From contig CALLAT010000007.1 in assembly GCA_938002085.1 (NCBI GenBank), positions 1 through 43,680 of the forward strand: a DNA stretch of 43,680 nt, written 5' to 3'. Shown here piece by piece: positions 1 to 8,682 of this stretch; the first letter of the stretch is position 1, and each line of letters opens with the position of its first letter. The DNA is from an uncultured Pseudanabaenaceae cyanobacterium (GTDB taxonomy: Bacteria; Cyanobacteriota; Cyanobacteriia; PCC-9006; JAAUQQ01). The notes under the pieces are model-generated. The model was not told where the DNA came from, did not search any database, and saw nothing but the letters and a program-made list of their open reading frames with translations. A program made the translations under genes and the position numbers.

Positions 1-250
1 AGGCTCGGGCTCATAGTAAGGCTCGGGCTCATAGTAAGGCTCGGGCTCATAGTAAGGCTCGGGCTCATAGTAAGGCTCGGGCTCATAGTAAGGCTCGGGC
101 TCATAGTAAGGCTCGGGCTCATAGTAAGGCTCGGGCTCGTAGTAAGGCTCCTCGTAATAGTCCTCTTCGTAATAATCGTCCTCGTAGTAAGGCTCTTCGT
201 AATAATCGTCTTCGTAGTAAGGCTCGGGCTCGTAGTAAGGCTCAGGCTCG
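1..250. repeat. In-frame 18-bp tandem repeat encoding an EPEPYY tail
   Basis: The 18-bp unit AGGCTCGGGCTCATAGTA is repeated head to tail eight times from position 1 to 144; the eighth copy differs by one base. More degenerate copies with inserted Asp/Glu-Tyr codons run on to about 250. On the minus strand it encodes (Glu-Pro-Glu-Pro-Tyr-Tyr)n at the C-terminus of the penicillin-binding protein. The array touches the window edge, so its full length is unknown. The near-perfect copies suggest recent expansion or homogenisation. Confidence 0.97.
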
Positions 251-2394
251 TACTTTGGTTTAGGCGGCGCAATCTTGCCTTCGATGAGGCTACCGGGCTG
301 AATCGGATCAGCTTTGATGCTTCCTTTACGGCTGTTGAGATCGGGAAGAGACGGGAAATCTTCCACATCTAAATCCGCTGTGATGTCTTTCATCACAGCT
401 CGCCACAGTGCCGCAGCCGTTCCACTGCTGCCACCAGTGGGATAGTTATCGTCATTCCCTAGCCAGACCCCAGCTGCCATTTGGGGGATATAGCCAATGA
501 ACCAAAGGTCACGGGCTTTTTCAGAAGTACCGGTTTTGCCCGCAACCTGACGGTCATTTAGATAAGCAGGACCACCCGTACCAGAATTGACCACCTGCTC
601 CAGCATCCAGGTCATGATCGAGGCACTACCCTCATCGACCACTTTCTTGGCTTTAAATTCCTTCCGAGCATCGAAGATAACATCGCCCTTGCTATCTATA
701 ACCTTGACGATGCCATGGGGCTTTACACGCTTACCTTCATTCGCAAGGGTTCCGTAGGCGCTGGTAATCTCCAGCAAGTTGACTTCCCAAGAGCCCAGAG
801 AGAGGGAATAGGTTTCGTCCATCTTCGAGTCAATGCCCATGGCGCGAGCCGTGTTAATCACGGGCTTGTAGCCCACATCGATTAACGTCCGTAGGGCAAC
901 GGTATTAATCGAAGACTTGACCGCATTAAGCATGTCAGTACTGCCGACATGGTTGCCACCATAGTTTTTGGGCTTATAACCATCTACCTCTAGCGGTACA
1001 TCTTTATAGCCACGATAGGGAGAAAAACCAGCCGCGATCGCCGCAGTATAAACAAAGGTCTTAAAGGTTGAGCCTGGCTGTCGCTGGGCTTGGGTGACGC
1101 GATTGAACTCGCTATCGCCAAAGCTGGCGCCACCCACCATTACCTTGATATCACCTGTTCGGGTATCCACTGCTGTAAAGGCAGCCTGCTCAAAGCCCTG
1201 GTAATAGCCCTCATTGTCAACAAAATCTACGACCATCTCGGAGGCATACTTTTGCCATTCCAAGTTGAGGCTGGTTTCAATCGTCAAGCCACCAGCTTCA
1301 ATCTGATCTTGAGTTAAATGCTCAGCGAGTTCCTTTTTCACATAGGTCGTAAAAAAGGGCGACAGGCTATCGAAATACTTGGGTTCCTTGGGATTAATGG
1401 CCAGCTCTTCGGATGCGGCCTCGTCGGCTTCGGCCTGGGTGATGTACTCCGAAGCCACCATGCGCTGGAGCACAATGTCTCTGCGCTCCTGGGCAATGTC
1501 CAAATTCTCGATGGGAGAATAAGTACTGGGTGCAGGGGGTACACCGGCAATAGTGGCAGCTTCACCCAAGGTCAAATCATCAACAGACTTACCAAAGTAA
1601 ATCCAAGCGGCATCGGCGACACCATAGGCTCCTGAACCCAAATAGACCAGGCTGAGATAGCGCTCTAAAATTTGGTCCTTGTTCAGCTGGTCTTCAATTT
1701 GCTGGGCTAGGAGAGCCTCACGGATTTTCCGAGTGAAGGTCTGGTCCAGATTCAAGAAGGCGATGCGAGCCAGCTGCTGGGTGATGGTACTACCACCTTC
1801 CACCACTCCACCTGCGCCCAAGTTGGCGCGAACGGCACGGGCAATGGATTGGTAATCAACGCCACTATGCTCATAGAAGCGCCGATCCTCAGATGCCACA
1901 AAAGCTTGGACAATATTGTCCGGCATCTTGTCGATAGTGACTTTATCCCTAGTAGAAGGGCCTAACTTCTGGAGAATGACACCATCAGAGGATTTCAGCG
2001 TCAGCGTTCCCTGGCGGGCAAAGGTCAGCGCTTCGGTTGGGTCAGGTAGGCTATTGACGATTTGCTGCCGCTCATACATCAGCCAGCCCCCTGCGAGGCT
2101 GCCACCGATAAGCAATACGGCTAAAGTTCGAACACGACGCATCTTCAGAAATCCAGCCACAGCGGGAGGAAGCTTGATGGGCTTGGGCTGAAAGACCGGC
2201 TTACGAGACTCCTTTGCAGATTCAGGAGCCTCCTTTTGCACAGCCTTAACACTAGCCCTCGCACTCTCGATAAATCGACGAGGAAGTAGCCCATTTTTAA
2301 TGGACTCACTCACCTTTCCGCGCTTAGAAGAAGAGTCAGCGGAAGGGGAGTCAGAATTAAGCTTAGAGTGCTGCCTACGAACTGGCTTTTTCAC
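1..2394 (-). CDS. Class A penicillin-binding protein (PBP1A-type), 3' end beyond window
   Basis: This is a bifunctional peptidoglycan synthase; 798 codons are visible and the C-terminus lies beyond position 1. The GTG start at 2394 has a GAGGAAAA ribosome-binding site just upstream. After a basic, Ser/Lys-rich cytoplasmic stretch comes one membrane anchor (about residues 87-105). The glycosyltransferase (GT51) domain follows, with EDRRFYEHSGVD (catalytic Glu near residue 168), GGSTITQQLAR and ERYLSLVYLGSGAYG. The transpeptidase domain has STFK (nucleophilic Ser near 441), SIN (SxN motif, near 494) and KTGTS (near 620). After about residue 700 the protein becomes a low-complexity tail of Glu, Pro, Tyr and Asp built from EPEPYY-type repeats. 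Enzymatic identity is certain from the motifs; which paralogue (ponA/mrcA class) cannot be told. It lies downstream of chlG on the same strand, separated by a hairpin. Confidence 0.95.
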   Translation of the reverse strand, partial: MKKPVRRQHSKLNSDSPSADSSSKRGKVSESIKNGLLPRRFIESARASVKAVQKEAPESAKESRKPVFQPKPIKLPPAVAGFLKMRRVRTLAVLLIGGSLAGGWLMYERQQIVNSLPDPTEALTFARQGTLTLKSSDGVILQKLGPSTRDKVTIDKMPDNIVQAFVASEDRRFYEHSGVDYQSIARAVRANLGAGGVVEGGSTITQQLARIAFLNLDQTFTRKIREALLAQQIEDQLNKDQILERYLSLVYLGSGAYGVADAAWIYFGKSVDDLTLGEAATIAGVPPAPSTYSPIENLDIAQERRDIVLQRMVASEYITQAEADEAASEELAINPKEPKYFDSLSPFFTTYVKKELAEHLTQDQIEAGGLTIETSLNLEWQKYASEMVVDFVDNEGYYQGFEQAAFTAVDTRTGDIKVMVGGASFGDSEFNRVTQAQRQPGSTFKTFVYTAAIAAGFSPYRGYKDVPLEVDGYKPKNYGGNHVGSTDMLNAVKSSINTVALRTLIDVGYKPVINTARAMGIDSKMDETYSLSLGSWEVNLLEITSAYGTLANEGKRVKPHGIVKVIDSKGDVIFDARKEFKAKKVVDEGSASIMTWMLEQVVNSGTGGPAYLNDRQVAGKTGTSEKARDLWFIGYIPQMAAGVWLGNDDNYPTGGSSGTAAALWRAVMKDITADLDVEDFPSLPDLNSRKGSIKADPIQPGSLIEGKIAPPKPKYEPEPYYEPEPYYEDDYYEEPYYEDDYYEEDYYEEPYYEPEPYYEPEPYYEPEPYYEPEPYYEPEPYYEPEPYYEPEPYYEPEP

Positions 2395-2477
2395 TGCTTT
2401 TCCTCGTACAGATGCTTTGAATGAGCTGTTGAAATAGCCGATTCAACTGAGTGATCAAACCTGAGATTCCGCAAGAC

Positions 2478-2511
2478 GGCTTTTGCCTGCTTAATGCAGG
2501 GGCAAAAAGCC
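2478..2511 (-). terminator. Stem-loop between chlG and the PBP gene
   Basis: GGCTTTTGCCTGC pairs with GCAGGGGCAAAAAGCC around a TTAAT loop, with a small bulge. It sits immediately after the chlG stop codon and before the PBP start, so it is placed to end or attenuate chlG transcription. No clear U-tract follows on the minus strand, so the terminator role is an inference. Confidence 0.5.
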
Positions 2512-2514
2512 TAG

Positions 2515-3528
2515 CTAAATCGCAGTGTGGCCAATGGCCAATGCTGCAACCAACATGCCCAAGACCAAGAAAGGCTGGGCGCTAGCTTGGTATTTGACAT
2601 CATTATTCAAGGGATCGCGCAGAAAGTACATATCCTGAAACGTGATCTGGGGAATCACCAACAGAATCAGCAAAACCGCGTATAGATTCTGGTGAATGCT
2701 CATTAGGTAGGCTGCGATGCCCAGCTGAAAAACATCAATCATAGCGACGCAAATCCACGCTGCCTTGTCGATGCCAAACATAACGGGTAGAGATTTGAGT
2801 CCCAACTGGGCGTCACCATCCACACTTTTGAAGTCATTGACCACTGCGATGCCCAAACCGGCCATGCTGTAAATCAAGGTGATGACGATAATCTTCCAGT
2901 CCAGGGTGCCAAATAGAGCCTGGCCTGCCCACCAAGGAAGGGCGATATAGCTGGCGCCCAGGGCATAGTTGCCAGCCCAGCCATTTTTCTTGAGCTTGAG
3001 TGGTGGGGCAGAGTAGATGTAGGCCACAAAGCTACCAAATAGTGTCAGCACCAGCATGATGGGAAATTCATGCCCCGCTGCACGGTCCAAACCCACGGAG
3101 ATGGCAATGCCGCCGAAGAGGAGTACGAGAATTTGGGTGACGACCTGGGGCACCGAAATGGCACCGGAGGGGATGGGTCGGTAGGGCTCATTGATGGCGT
3201 CAATATCGCGATCGTAGAAATCATTGATGGTCTGGGTGTAGCCTGCCAACAAAGGCCCAGACATAAACATGCAGGCTGCTGCTAAAAATGGGTCGCGCAG
3301 ATCCCAGTGATAGTTGCCTGAGGCCGCTGCTCCACAAACCACGCCCCAAATTAGGGGAATCCAGGTGATGGGCTTCATGAGTTGAAGCCGAATCTTCCAA
3401 ATTGAAGTTTCGCCAGACTGAGCCCCTTTCATGCCCAGGAGTTGCCGAGCTTTGGAGCCTTCTGCTGTCGCTGCCTCTGCTTCAGGGCTAGGGGAAACTT
3501 CTGGAATATCTGGCGTAGATTCAGTCAT
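2515..3528 (-). CDS. chlG: Chlorophyll synthase ChlG
   Basis: This UbiA-superfamily integral membrane prenyltransferase esterifies chlorophyllide a with geranylgeranyl or phytyl diphosphate, the last step of chlorophyll a synthesis, in the thylakoid membrane. The 337-residue length is normal for the family. The first Asp-rich motif NDFYDRDID is at residues 102-110, followed by INEPYRPIPSGAIS, which is characteristic of ChlG. The second Asp-rich motif, NDFKSVDGD, is near residue 230. Multiple hydrophobic segments follow a hydrophilic N-terminus of about 50 residues. The upstream neighbour on the same strand is get3d, about 150 bp away, with petP further up. All are photosynthesis-linked, and a shared transcript is plausible but not shown. 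Confidence 0.97.
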   Translation of the reverse strand: MTESTPDIPEVSPSPEAEAATAEGSKARQLLGMKGAQSGETSIWKIRLQLMKPITWIPLIWGVVCGAAASGNYHWDLRDPFLAAACMFMSGPLLAGYTQTINDFYDRDIDAINEPYRPIPSGAISVPQVVTQILVLLFGGIAISVGLDRAAGHEFPIMLVLTLFGSFVAYIYSAPPLKLKKNGWAGNYALGASYIALPWWAGQALFGTLDWKIIVITLIYSMAGLGIAVVNDFKSVDGDAQLGLKSLPVMFGIDKAAWICVAMIDVFQLGIAAYLMSIHQNLYAVLLILLVIPQITFQDMYFLRDPLNNDVKYQASAQPFLVLGMLVAALAIGHTAI

Positions 3529-3675
3529 GGCTCAAGAAGAGGTTTGGGAAGATTGGAAGAAGAAGTAAGAAGGCGGTTGGGGCCAGAATAATGCCCCAAA
3601 GGAATGGGGCAACCAGGGATATCTCGCGGCAAAAAAGTGCCCCGGTCAGGTTCTGACTAGCTTAAAAGCTCATTC

Positions 3676-4779
3676 CTAAAATGACAGCACAAGATGTTGA
3701 TCCTGGAATTTGGCTCCAGTGACCGATCGCCCTTTAAGCCCCGCTGGCAGAACGATATTCCGACGCTGATCCCCCGCTTCAATGGTGACTTCTTGGTTGT
3801 ACTGGGTGAGCTTGACCTGGCTCTTGTCAAAGCCGGGCAAGAAAACCCGTAGCTGACTTGCAGCAGCATCAAAGCTTTGGGGGGTAGGGGCCGCAGCGGC
3901 CTGGCTGGGGTCGGGGATGGCATCCATCAGATTCTGCCAGTCGCCATTGCGCTGGGGCAGGGTTGAGATGGCTAGGGGCGTAAAAGCATCACCCAAATCT
4001 CCACCACTTCCATTGCCTGCGCCTGCATTGACGCAAACGCCGCCCACATGGAGGCCGACTTGCTGGGCGCTGCCCCAGAGGTATTTGGCTTGGGCGTTGG
4101 AGAGTTCATCTCCCGTTGTTACCAAGTAGGCCACCGCTTTTTGGACGTTGGCTAAAGCACTGCGGCCTTCTTCAAGTAGGCCAAGGGACTCATCCATGGC
4201 ATCGTTCCCCGCGTCTTGCCCGCTCCAGCCGCTGTTGAGCACTGCCACAGAGACGGGCTGAATGAAGGGTTGGATTGCCTTATAAACGTCAGAGTTGGCG
4301 ATGACATCGCGAAAGCGGCGAACATACCAGCTCATCACTTCCAGAGACCCCAAGTTGCGCAAGGTCTCCATGCCAGAACGCCCGTCGTAGACAATGGCGT
4401 CATAGTTGCCGCTTTGGGCATATTCGCGCACTGCGTTCATGGATAGGGCGGCATCCATACCTGGCAATACCCCCAGCTCTTCGCCATAGACGTTCTTAAA
4501 GAATGGTTCGCGCAGGTACTGGGCCTCTCGCTGCTTGAGCTGTTCCCAAGCAGCCTGGAGCAGAGCGGTGGATTGAAACTGCAGGGCCGAGAAGTTGGTT
4601 TCTATCTGGGTGGGGGTTGCTTCCACGGCTTGGCCCAGCAAAATGCCTAGGGCTGGACCGGCATCTTGGGATACCAGCAATGTGCGTTTCCCCTGGCTGG
4701 CAAGGCGCTTTGATGCTGCGATCGCAACGGTGGTGCAGCCACTGCCTCCCTTGCCCAGGTAGGTCAAAATCAGTGCCAT
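3676..4779 (-). CDS. ArsA/Get3-family ATPase with C-terminal alpha-crystallin-like domain (Get3d-type)
   Basis: This is a SIMIBI-class P-loop ATPase of 367 residues. The N-terminus MALILTYLGKGGSGCTT carries the deviant Walker A: the signature lysine of GKGG is kept (K10), but the usual GKT lysine is Cys14. YDGRSGMETLRNLG near residue 130 is the family's switch region. Roughly the last 55 residues (PGFDKSQVKLTQYNQEVTIE onward) are predicted beta-rich and resemble a small-heat-shock (alpha-crystallin) domain. Established knowledge: the Get3d branch of this family, found in photosynthetic organisms, has this architecture; a client role in membrane-protein handling is suggested but not settled. 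I recall cyanobacterial homologues also lacking the second P-loop lysine, so Cys14 may be a variation within the family. The start has AAGGACAAGG upstream. Neighbours petP and chlG fit a photosynthetic role. Confidence 0.88.
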   Translation of the reverse strand: MALILTYLGKGGSGCTTVAIAASKRLASQGKRTLLVSQDAGPALGILLGQAVEATPTQIETNFSALQFQSTALLQAAWEQLKQREAQYLREPFFKNVYGEELGVLPGMDAALSMNAVREYAQSGNYDAIVYDGRSGMETLRNLGSLEVMSWYVRRFRDVIANSDVYKAIQPFIQPVSVAVLNSGWSGQDAGNDAMDESLGLLEEGRSALANVQKAVAYLVTTGDELSNAQAKYLWGSAQQVGLHVGGVCVNAGAGNGSGGDLGDAFTPLAISTLPQRNGDWQNLMDAIPDPSQAAAAPTPQSFDAAASQLRVFLPGFDKSQVKLTQYNQEVTIEAGDQRRNIVLPAGLKGRSVTGAKFQDQHLVLSF

Positions 4780-4812
4780 GGAGCCTTGTCCTTAACAACG
4801 AGCAAAACAACT

Positions 4813-4886
4813 GCTGCTTGGAAAAGCAGCGATGCATCAAATAAATGGATTAGGGCAAAGGCCACCAGCCGGTGACCTTTGCCCTA
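4813..4886 (-). promoter_or_regulatory. Two hairpins between petP and get3d
   Basis: A 16-bp stem with one mismatch (TAGGGCAAAGGCCACC at 4851-4866 with GGTGACCTTTGCCCTA at 4871-4886) closes a four-base AGCC loop. A second, smaller hairpin (GCTGCTT with AAGCAGC, 4814-4830) lies nearer the get3d start. On the minus strand these follow the petP stop codon. The larger one is probably a terminator or attenuator of petP transcription, although the following minus-strand sequence is only moderately U-rich. The smaller would lie in the get3d leader. Confidence 0.6.
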
Positions 4887-4942
4887 AACTTGTGAATCCT
4901 GAATGCCAGGCTTAGAGATGACCCCAGCAGACTGAAAACAAT

Positions 4943-5143
4943 TTAGCTTGCAGCCTGGAGTTCATCTTCGAAGAACCAAGTACTGAAGCTCTCGTCAAAC
5001 TTAACCACCAAGCCAATACCCTTGCCGTCCACAACGCGATAGCCTTGGATGACACCGACGGGGTTTTGCTTCAACTTGCTGACGATCTCAGCAGGGATGC
5101 GATCGCGAACACGCTGAACTCTCACCTTTTGGCCAATTTCCAT
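4943..5143 (-). CDS. petP: Cytochrome b6f complex subunit PetP (DUF2862, SH3-like)
   Basis: This 66-residue small peripheral protein begins MEIGQKVRVQRVRDRIPAEI and ends with FSTWFFEDEL, both diagnostic of cyanobacterial PetP, the SH3-like subunit on the cytoplasmic face of the cytochrome b6f complex that modulates electron transport. The reading frame is open further upstream (to 5200), but those residues do not match the family. The chosen ATG at 5143 has TAGGAG about 11 bases upstream. It is divergent from hisF. The following gene on the same strand is get3d. Confidence 0.9.
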   Translation of the reverse strand: MEIGQKVRVQRVRDRIPAEIVSKLKQNPVGVIQGYRVVDGKGIGLVVKFDESFSTWFFEDELQAAS

Positions 5144-5274
5144 CGCTCGTTCGGCTCCTAAATTAAGAATTGAAAAGTTAAGTGAAGCAACAAAATCCAA
5201 TCCTCAGCTTATCAGCCATTTAGCCCCTAAGAATCCCCGTCTGTGTATCCCCGGAAAAGATAAGGAAACTATCC

Positions 5275-6045
5275 ATGCTTGCGAAGCGCATTGTGCCCTG
5301 CCTTGATGTCAAAGCTGGCCGTGTCGTCAAGGGCGTCAACTTTGTCAATCTCCGCGATGCCGGTGACCCGGTGGAGTTGGCCCAAACCTATAACCAGGCG
5401 GGTGCTGATGAGCTGGTGTTCTTGGATATCACAGCGACCCACGAGGAGCGGGGCATCATCTTTGATGTGGTCTACGAAACAGCGGAACAGGTCTTTATTC
5501 CCTTAACAGTGGGAGGGGGCATCCGCGATTTACCCACTATCAAGAACTTGCTCCGTGCTGGGGCCGACAAAATTAGCCTGAATTCTGCTGCGGTGAAGGA
5601 CCCTAGCTTGATTGACCGGGCCAGCGATCGCTTTGGCAACCAATGCATTGTTGTGGCCATGGATGCTCGCCGCCGTACTGACGCCGATAACCCCGGCTGG
5701 GATATTTTTGTGCGAGGCGGACGGGAAAATACGGGCCTGGATGCCGTCACCTGGGCAAAAGAAGTGGCTAAGCGAGGAGCCGGAGAGCTGTTGATCACCA
5801 GCATGGATGCCGATGGAACCCAGGCTGGTTATGATTTGGAACTCACACGAACCATCGCGGAGCAGGTGGAGATTCCTGTCATTGCTTCTGGAGGAGCAGG
5901 CACCTGTGAGCATATTCACGAGGCTTTAACCTCGGGCAAGGCAGAAGCTGCCTTGTTGGCGTCGTTATTGCATTACGGCCAACTTTCCGTGGGGCAAATC
6001 AAGCAGCACCTCCAGGACAACAAGGTTGTGGTGCGACACAGCTAA
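5275..6045 (+). CDS. hisF: Imidazole glycerol phosphate synthase cyclase subunit HisF
   Basis: This (beta/alpha)8-barrel subunit makes IGP and AICAR from PRFAR and HisH-delivered ammonia in histidine biosynthesis, in the cytoplasm. The 256 residues match the family. Both catalytic acids are in the expected places: Asp11 in [13 protein letters not shown] and Asp130 in VVAMDARR. The phosphate-binding loops GGGIRD and IASGGAG are present. AAGGAAA lies upstream of the ATG. hisH is not adjacent, which is usual in cyanobacteria, where his genes are scattered. Confidence 0.98.
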   Translation: MLAKRIVPCLDVKAGRVVKGVNFVNLRDAGDPVELAQTYNQAGADELVFLDITATHEERGIIFDVVYETAEQVFIPLTVGGGIRDLPTIKNLLRAGADKISLNSAAVKDPSLIDRASDRFGNQCIVVAMDARRRTDADNPGWDIFVRGGRENTGLDAVTWAKEVAKRGAGELLITSMDADGTQAGYDLELTRTIAEQVEIPVIASGGAGTCEHIHEALTSGKAEAALLASLLHYGQLSVGQIKQHLQDNKVVVRHS

Positions 6046-6480
6046 AAGATGGAGGGAGTAGAGCCCACAGCAGTGGCGCAAAGCTAGCCATCAAGTAGGT
6101 CAGATTTAGAATGGGTCAGATTTAGGTCGCAAATGGCGGGTCGAGGGATCCCTGTTTCCCCGCATAGGCCGTTCTGAGACCTAAAAGTCACAGAATTTAA
6201 ACCGACTCTCATTTTTGAATTTGGGGTGGTTTATGGATTTCAAATTTAGGCCGGCAGTCCTTTAAGCAAAGGGGATATAGGTTTTCCCTCTCTTGGGAAG
6301 GTCTGGTCTAGTTTGAAGACCAGTGGCAAAACCTTAAGCGAAACAGCACATTTTTTAGATTTTCCCTAGATTTCAGACTAGACTGTTACAGTACGTAAAG
6401 AAGGCTCATAATCCAGCCATTTTAGGATTCATTTCCTACCGCCGGATTTTTAAATTCTTTCTGAGAGGTCGATTAGCGCA
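6046..6480. other. Intergenic region with a perfect 7-bp hairpin
   Basis: No convincing reading frame is present in these 435 bases. CTGGTCT (6303-6309) and AGACCAG (6317-6323) form a perfect stem with a seven-base loop, preceded by a small TTCCC/GGGAA hairpin near 6285. The final 120 bases are AT-rich and presumably hold the promoter of the gene at 6481. I recognise no known small RNA here. Confidence 0.4.
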
Positions 6481-6747
6481 ATGCTGATCATCTGCGTAAC
6501 TACAATTGGTTTGGTCTCTTGGGCGCTGCACTTGATGCAGCGAGCCGTTGACGATCGTGATTTGTCCTTTATGTTGGCCGGTCTATTAGTCGTCTGTGCA
6601 GCAGGTGCTTTGCTGGGCGTCTACTTTTTGATGGAAAGCTACTGGAGCTTTATGGAGCAGGTCGCTCTCAATCAGTCCACGATGCTGGACGGTGAGCTTG
6701 TGGTAAATGGCTCTAGTTTTGATATCAGTGGCTTGTTTGCGGATTGA
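6481..6747 (+). CDS. Small membrane protein of unknown function
   Basis: An 88-residue protein with a GAGAGG ribosome-binding site about 10 bases before its ATG. Two hydrophobic segments (about residues 2-20 and 29-52) are joined by an RAVDDRD linker, followed by a hydrophilic tail with a DGELVVNG motif. Two membrane passes are likely, which would put both ends on the same side. I do not recognise the family. The gene is supported by its RBS, its membrane-like composition and its position ahead of another small membrane protein gene, not by homology. Confidence 0.6.
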   Translation: MLIICVTTIGLVSWALHLMQRAVDDRDLSFMLAGLLVVCAAGALLGVYFLMESYWSFMEQVALNQSTMLDGELVVNGSSFDISGLFAD

Positions 6748-6854
6748 TGGGAGTTTCCCCTGTTTTTTGAATTGGCAGGTTTGATTGTTGGCGTGGGGTG
6801 GCATGTCATGGGAGCTTAGGTTTATCCTCTGCCTCTAATTAATTCACGCTAGCC

Positions 6855-7358
6855 ATGGCGAATCATCTTAAGCATCAAAAGTCGGTCTCCAATTCAGATG
6901 ATCGCCTGGTCCAGCTCCAACGCCTTAGTCATCTATTAGATAATGCGATCGCTATTCCCGGTACTGATTACCGTGTGGGGTTGGATCCATTCTTGGGTTT
7001 ACTTCCCGGTGCAGGAGACGTAGCTGGAACCGCTCTATCTGCCTACATCGTGATTCAAGCGACCCGCTGGAAGTTACCTGCGGCGACATTATTGCGAATG
7101 CTGGGCAATGTCTGTATGGACTGGCTCGTAGGCACGTTACCCATTCTGGGGGATTTATTCGATGTGGGTTGGAAGTCTAATGCCCGCAATGTTGCCCTTT
7201 TAGAAGATCACCTCGCTGCACCCCGTGCCAGTCAAGCGGCGGACCGTTGGGTTGTGCTGTTGGTCTTTGCCACATTGGGTCTGTTGCTGGCTCTATCTAT
7301 TAGTTTGGCGGCCACGGTTCTCTGGGGACTCTTTCAACTTGTGGGCCGTTTGGGATAA
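6855..7358 (+). CDS. DUF4112 membrane protein
   Basis: A 167-residue protein. The core (residues about 25-120) contains DYRVGLDPFLGLLPGAGD, the GLDP-x-LGLLPGxGD signature of DUF4112, then hydrophobic helices and LVGTLPILGDLFDVGWKSN, a second conserved block of the family. A final transmembrane helix covers about residues 133-160. The family is widespread in bacteria and some fungi; its biochemical role is not known. It is 107 bp after the small membrane protein on the same strand. Confidence 0.9.
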   Translation: MANHLKHQKSVSNSDDRLVQLQRLSHLLDNAIAIPGTDYRVGLDPFLGLLPGAGDVAGTALSAYIVIQATRWKLPAATLLRMLGNVCMDWLVGTLPILGDLFDVGWKSNARNVALLEDHLAAPRASQAADRWVVLLVFATLGLLLALSISLAATVLWGLFQLVGRLG

Positions 7359-7538
7359 TCTCATCGGTTCACCAAATTTCTCCGCGAGCTCAATCCCGAC
7401 CCATGGCATAATAAGCCGGGCTAAGTGGCTAGATGTAGCGCTTTAATCGTTACATTACGTTCTGTCACGCTACAAGTAGTATTGTTCAGAACTCAGTTCA
7501 TTGGCCCTGTTCACCCGCTCGAGACTCGCTGTACCGCC

Positions 7539-8573
7539 ATGGTTGATGCTCCTTCCACCGCAATGCTCTCCACTGTGGTTACTCAAGCCATGGATTTGGA
7601 CTTTGAGCTGCCCGATCCAGAAGACGACAGCATTAGCCCGTTTGATTTCAATCAAGCCATTGACCAAGCCTGGGAGATTTGCGATCGCTTTGATTTGCAA
7701 ACCGAGATTTGGCGGGGGCGGATTTTGCGGACTGTGCGCGATCGTGAACGCTATGGCGGTGATGAGCGTGGTGCAGGATTCCTGGCTTGGCTCAAAGAGC
7801 GAGAAATTACAAAGAGTCGCGCCTACAACCTGATCGACTTAGCTAGCAGTGCGGATGCCCTGTTGGAGCAAGGCAGCGTCGAACTCGATAGCGTCAGCCA
7901 CTTTAGTAAGCAAGCCTTCATTGAAACGGCCCAGGCTCCGCCAGAGGTTCAGGTTTTAGTGGGGGATGCAGCCCGCGACGGTAAGAAAATTACCAAAAAC
8001 CATGTCAAGCAGGTCGCAGAAGAATGGACCGCCGTCACATCGGACCTATTGCCGGAACCCATCCGCGCCAAGGCTGCGGATAACAGCTTGCCCTCTAAGT
8101 ACTTAGCTCCCCTGGTTAAGGAAATGGAAAAGCTGCCAGAGCAACACCAAACTGCGATCCAAGCCGAGATGGAAGAGCGTCCTGACTTGGAGACTGTCAA
8201 GGACATGACCCTTTCAGCCCGTTATCTCTCCCGCTATCTAGAATCCGCTGCCCAGGTTCAAACCATCACTGATGGTGCGATGAATCTGGAACTGGCTTTG
8301 GAAGAAGCCCTACGGTTGGACTGTCTCAATTTAACGGCGGACCTGGTTCACCAAGCGGCGCAGTTGGAGAATGCCATGGCCAAGCTCCACACCAGCTGGA
8401 AGCGGCTGGGGAGTTTGAGCGATCGCCTTTATGTCGAAAGCGGTGCCAGTACTCCTAACCTGCGGCAATTGCTCGATAGCCTGGGTTCCTTGGCAGGCGA
8501 TAGTCTCTCTTTACCCATGGGAGACCTCGCTACAGGTCGTACCATCCGTATCCAAATGCTCCCCGAAGAATAG
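7539..8573 (+). CDS. ParB-like conserved protein of unknown function
   Basis: A 344-residue soluble acidic protein from the ATG at 7539. The frame is open further upstream to a GTG at 7425, but those residues look like untranslated DNA, and later ATGs at 7563 and 7590 are also possible. Residues about 50-110 (WRGRILRTVRDRERYGG through WLKEREITKSRAYNLIDLA) and the following block with FSKQAF and DGKKITKNHVKQVAEEW resemble the helix-rich DNA-binding part of ParB/KorB-type proteins. No ParB CTP-binding box is visible. A long helical C-terminus follows. I infer a nucleic-acid-binding or regulatory role at low confidence; the coding status is sound from length, composition and codon use. Confidence 0.75.
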   Translation: MVDAPSTAMLSTVVTQAMDLDFELPDPEDDSISPFDFNQAIDQAWEICDRFDLQTEIWRGRILRTVRDRERYGGDERGAGFLAWLKEREITKSRAYNLIDLASSADALLEQGSVELDSVSHFSKQAFIETAQAPPEVQVLVGDAARDGKKITKNHVKQVAEEWTAVTSDLLPEPIRAKAADNSLPSKYLAPLVKEMEKLPEQHQTAIQAEMEERPDLETVKDMTLSARYLSRYLESAAQVQTITDGAMNLELALEEALRLDCLNLTADLVHQAAQLENAMAKLHTSWKRLGSLSDRLYVESGASTPNLRQLLDSLGSLAGDSLSLPMGDLATGRTIRIQMLPEE

Positions 8574-8682
8574 GTTTGACAGCGCTTGGCTTGGCGGCTT
8601 GACTTGGCTGGAGTTCAACAAGGCTTCAACGGGGCTTTGGCAAGCTGCGTGACTGAGCCTGCCGAAGTCAGGCACAATAGAG

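Noticed and set aside
1..250. CRISPR-like repeat array
   Set aside because: The repeats are contiguous with no spacers and are in frame with the penicillin-binding protein.
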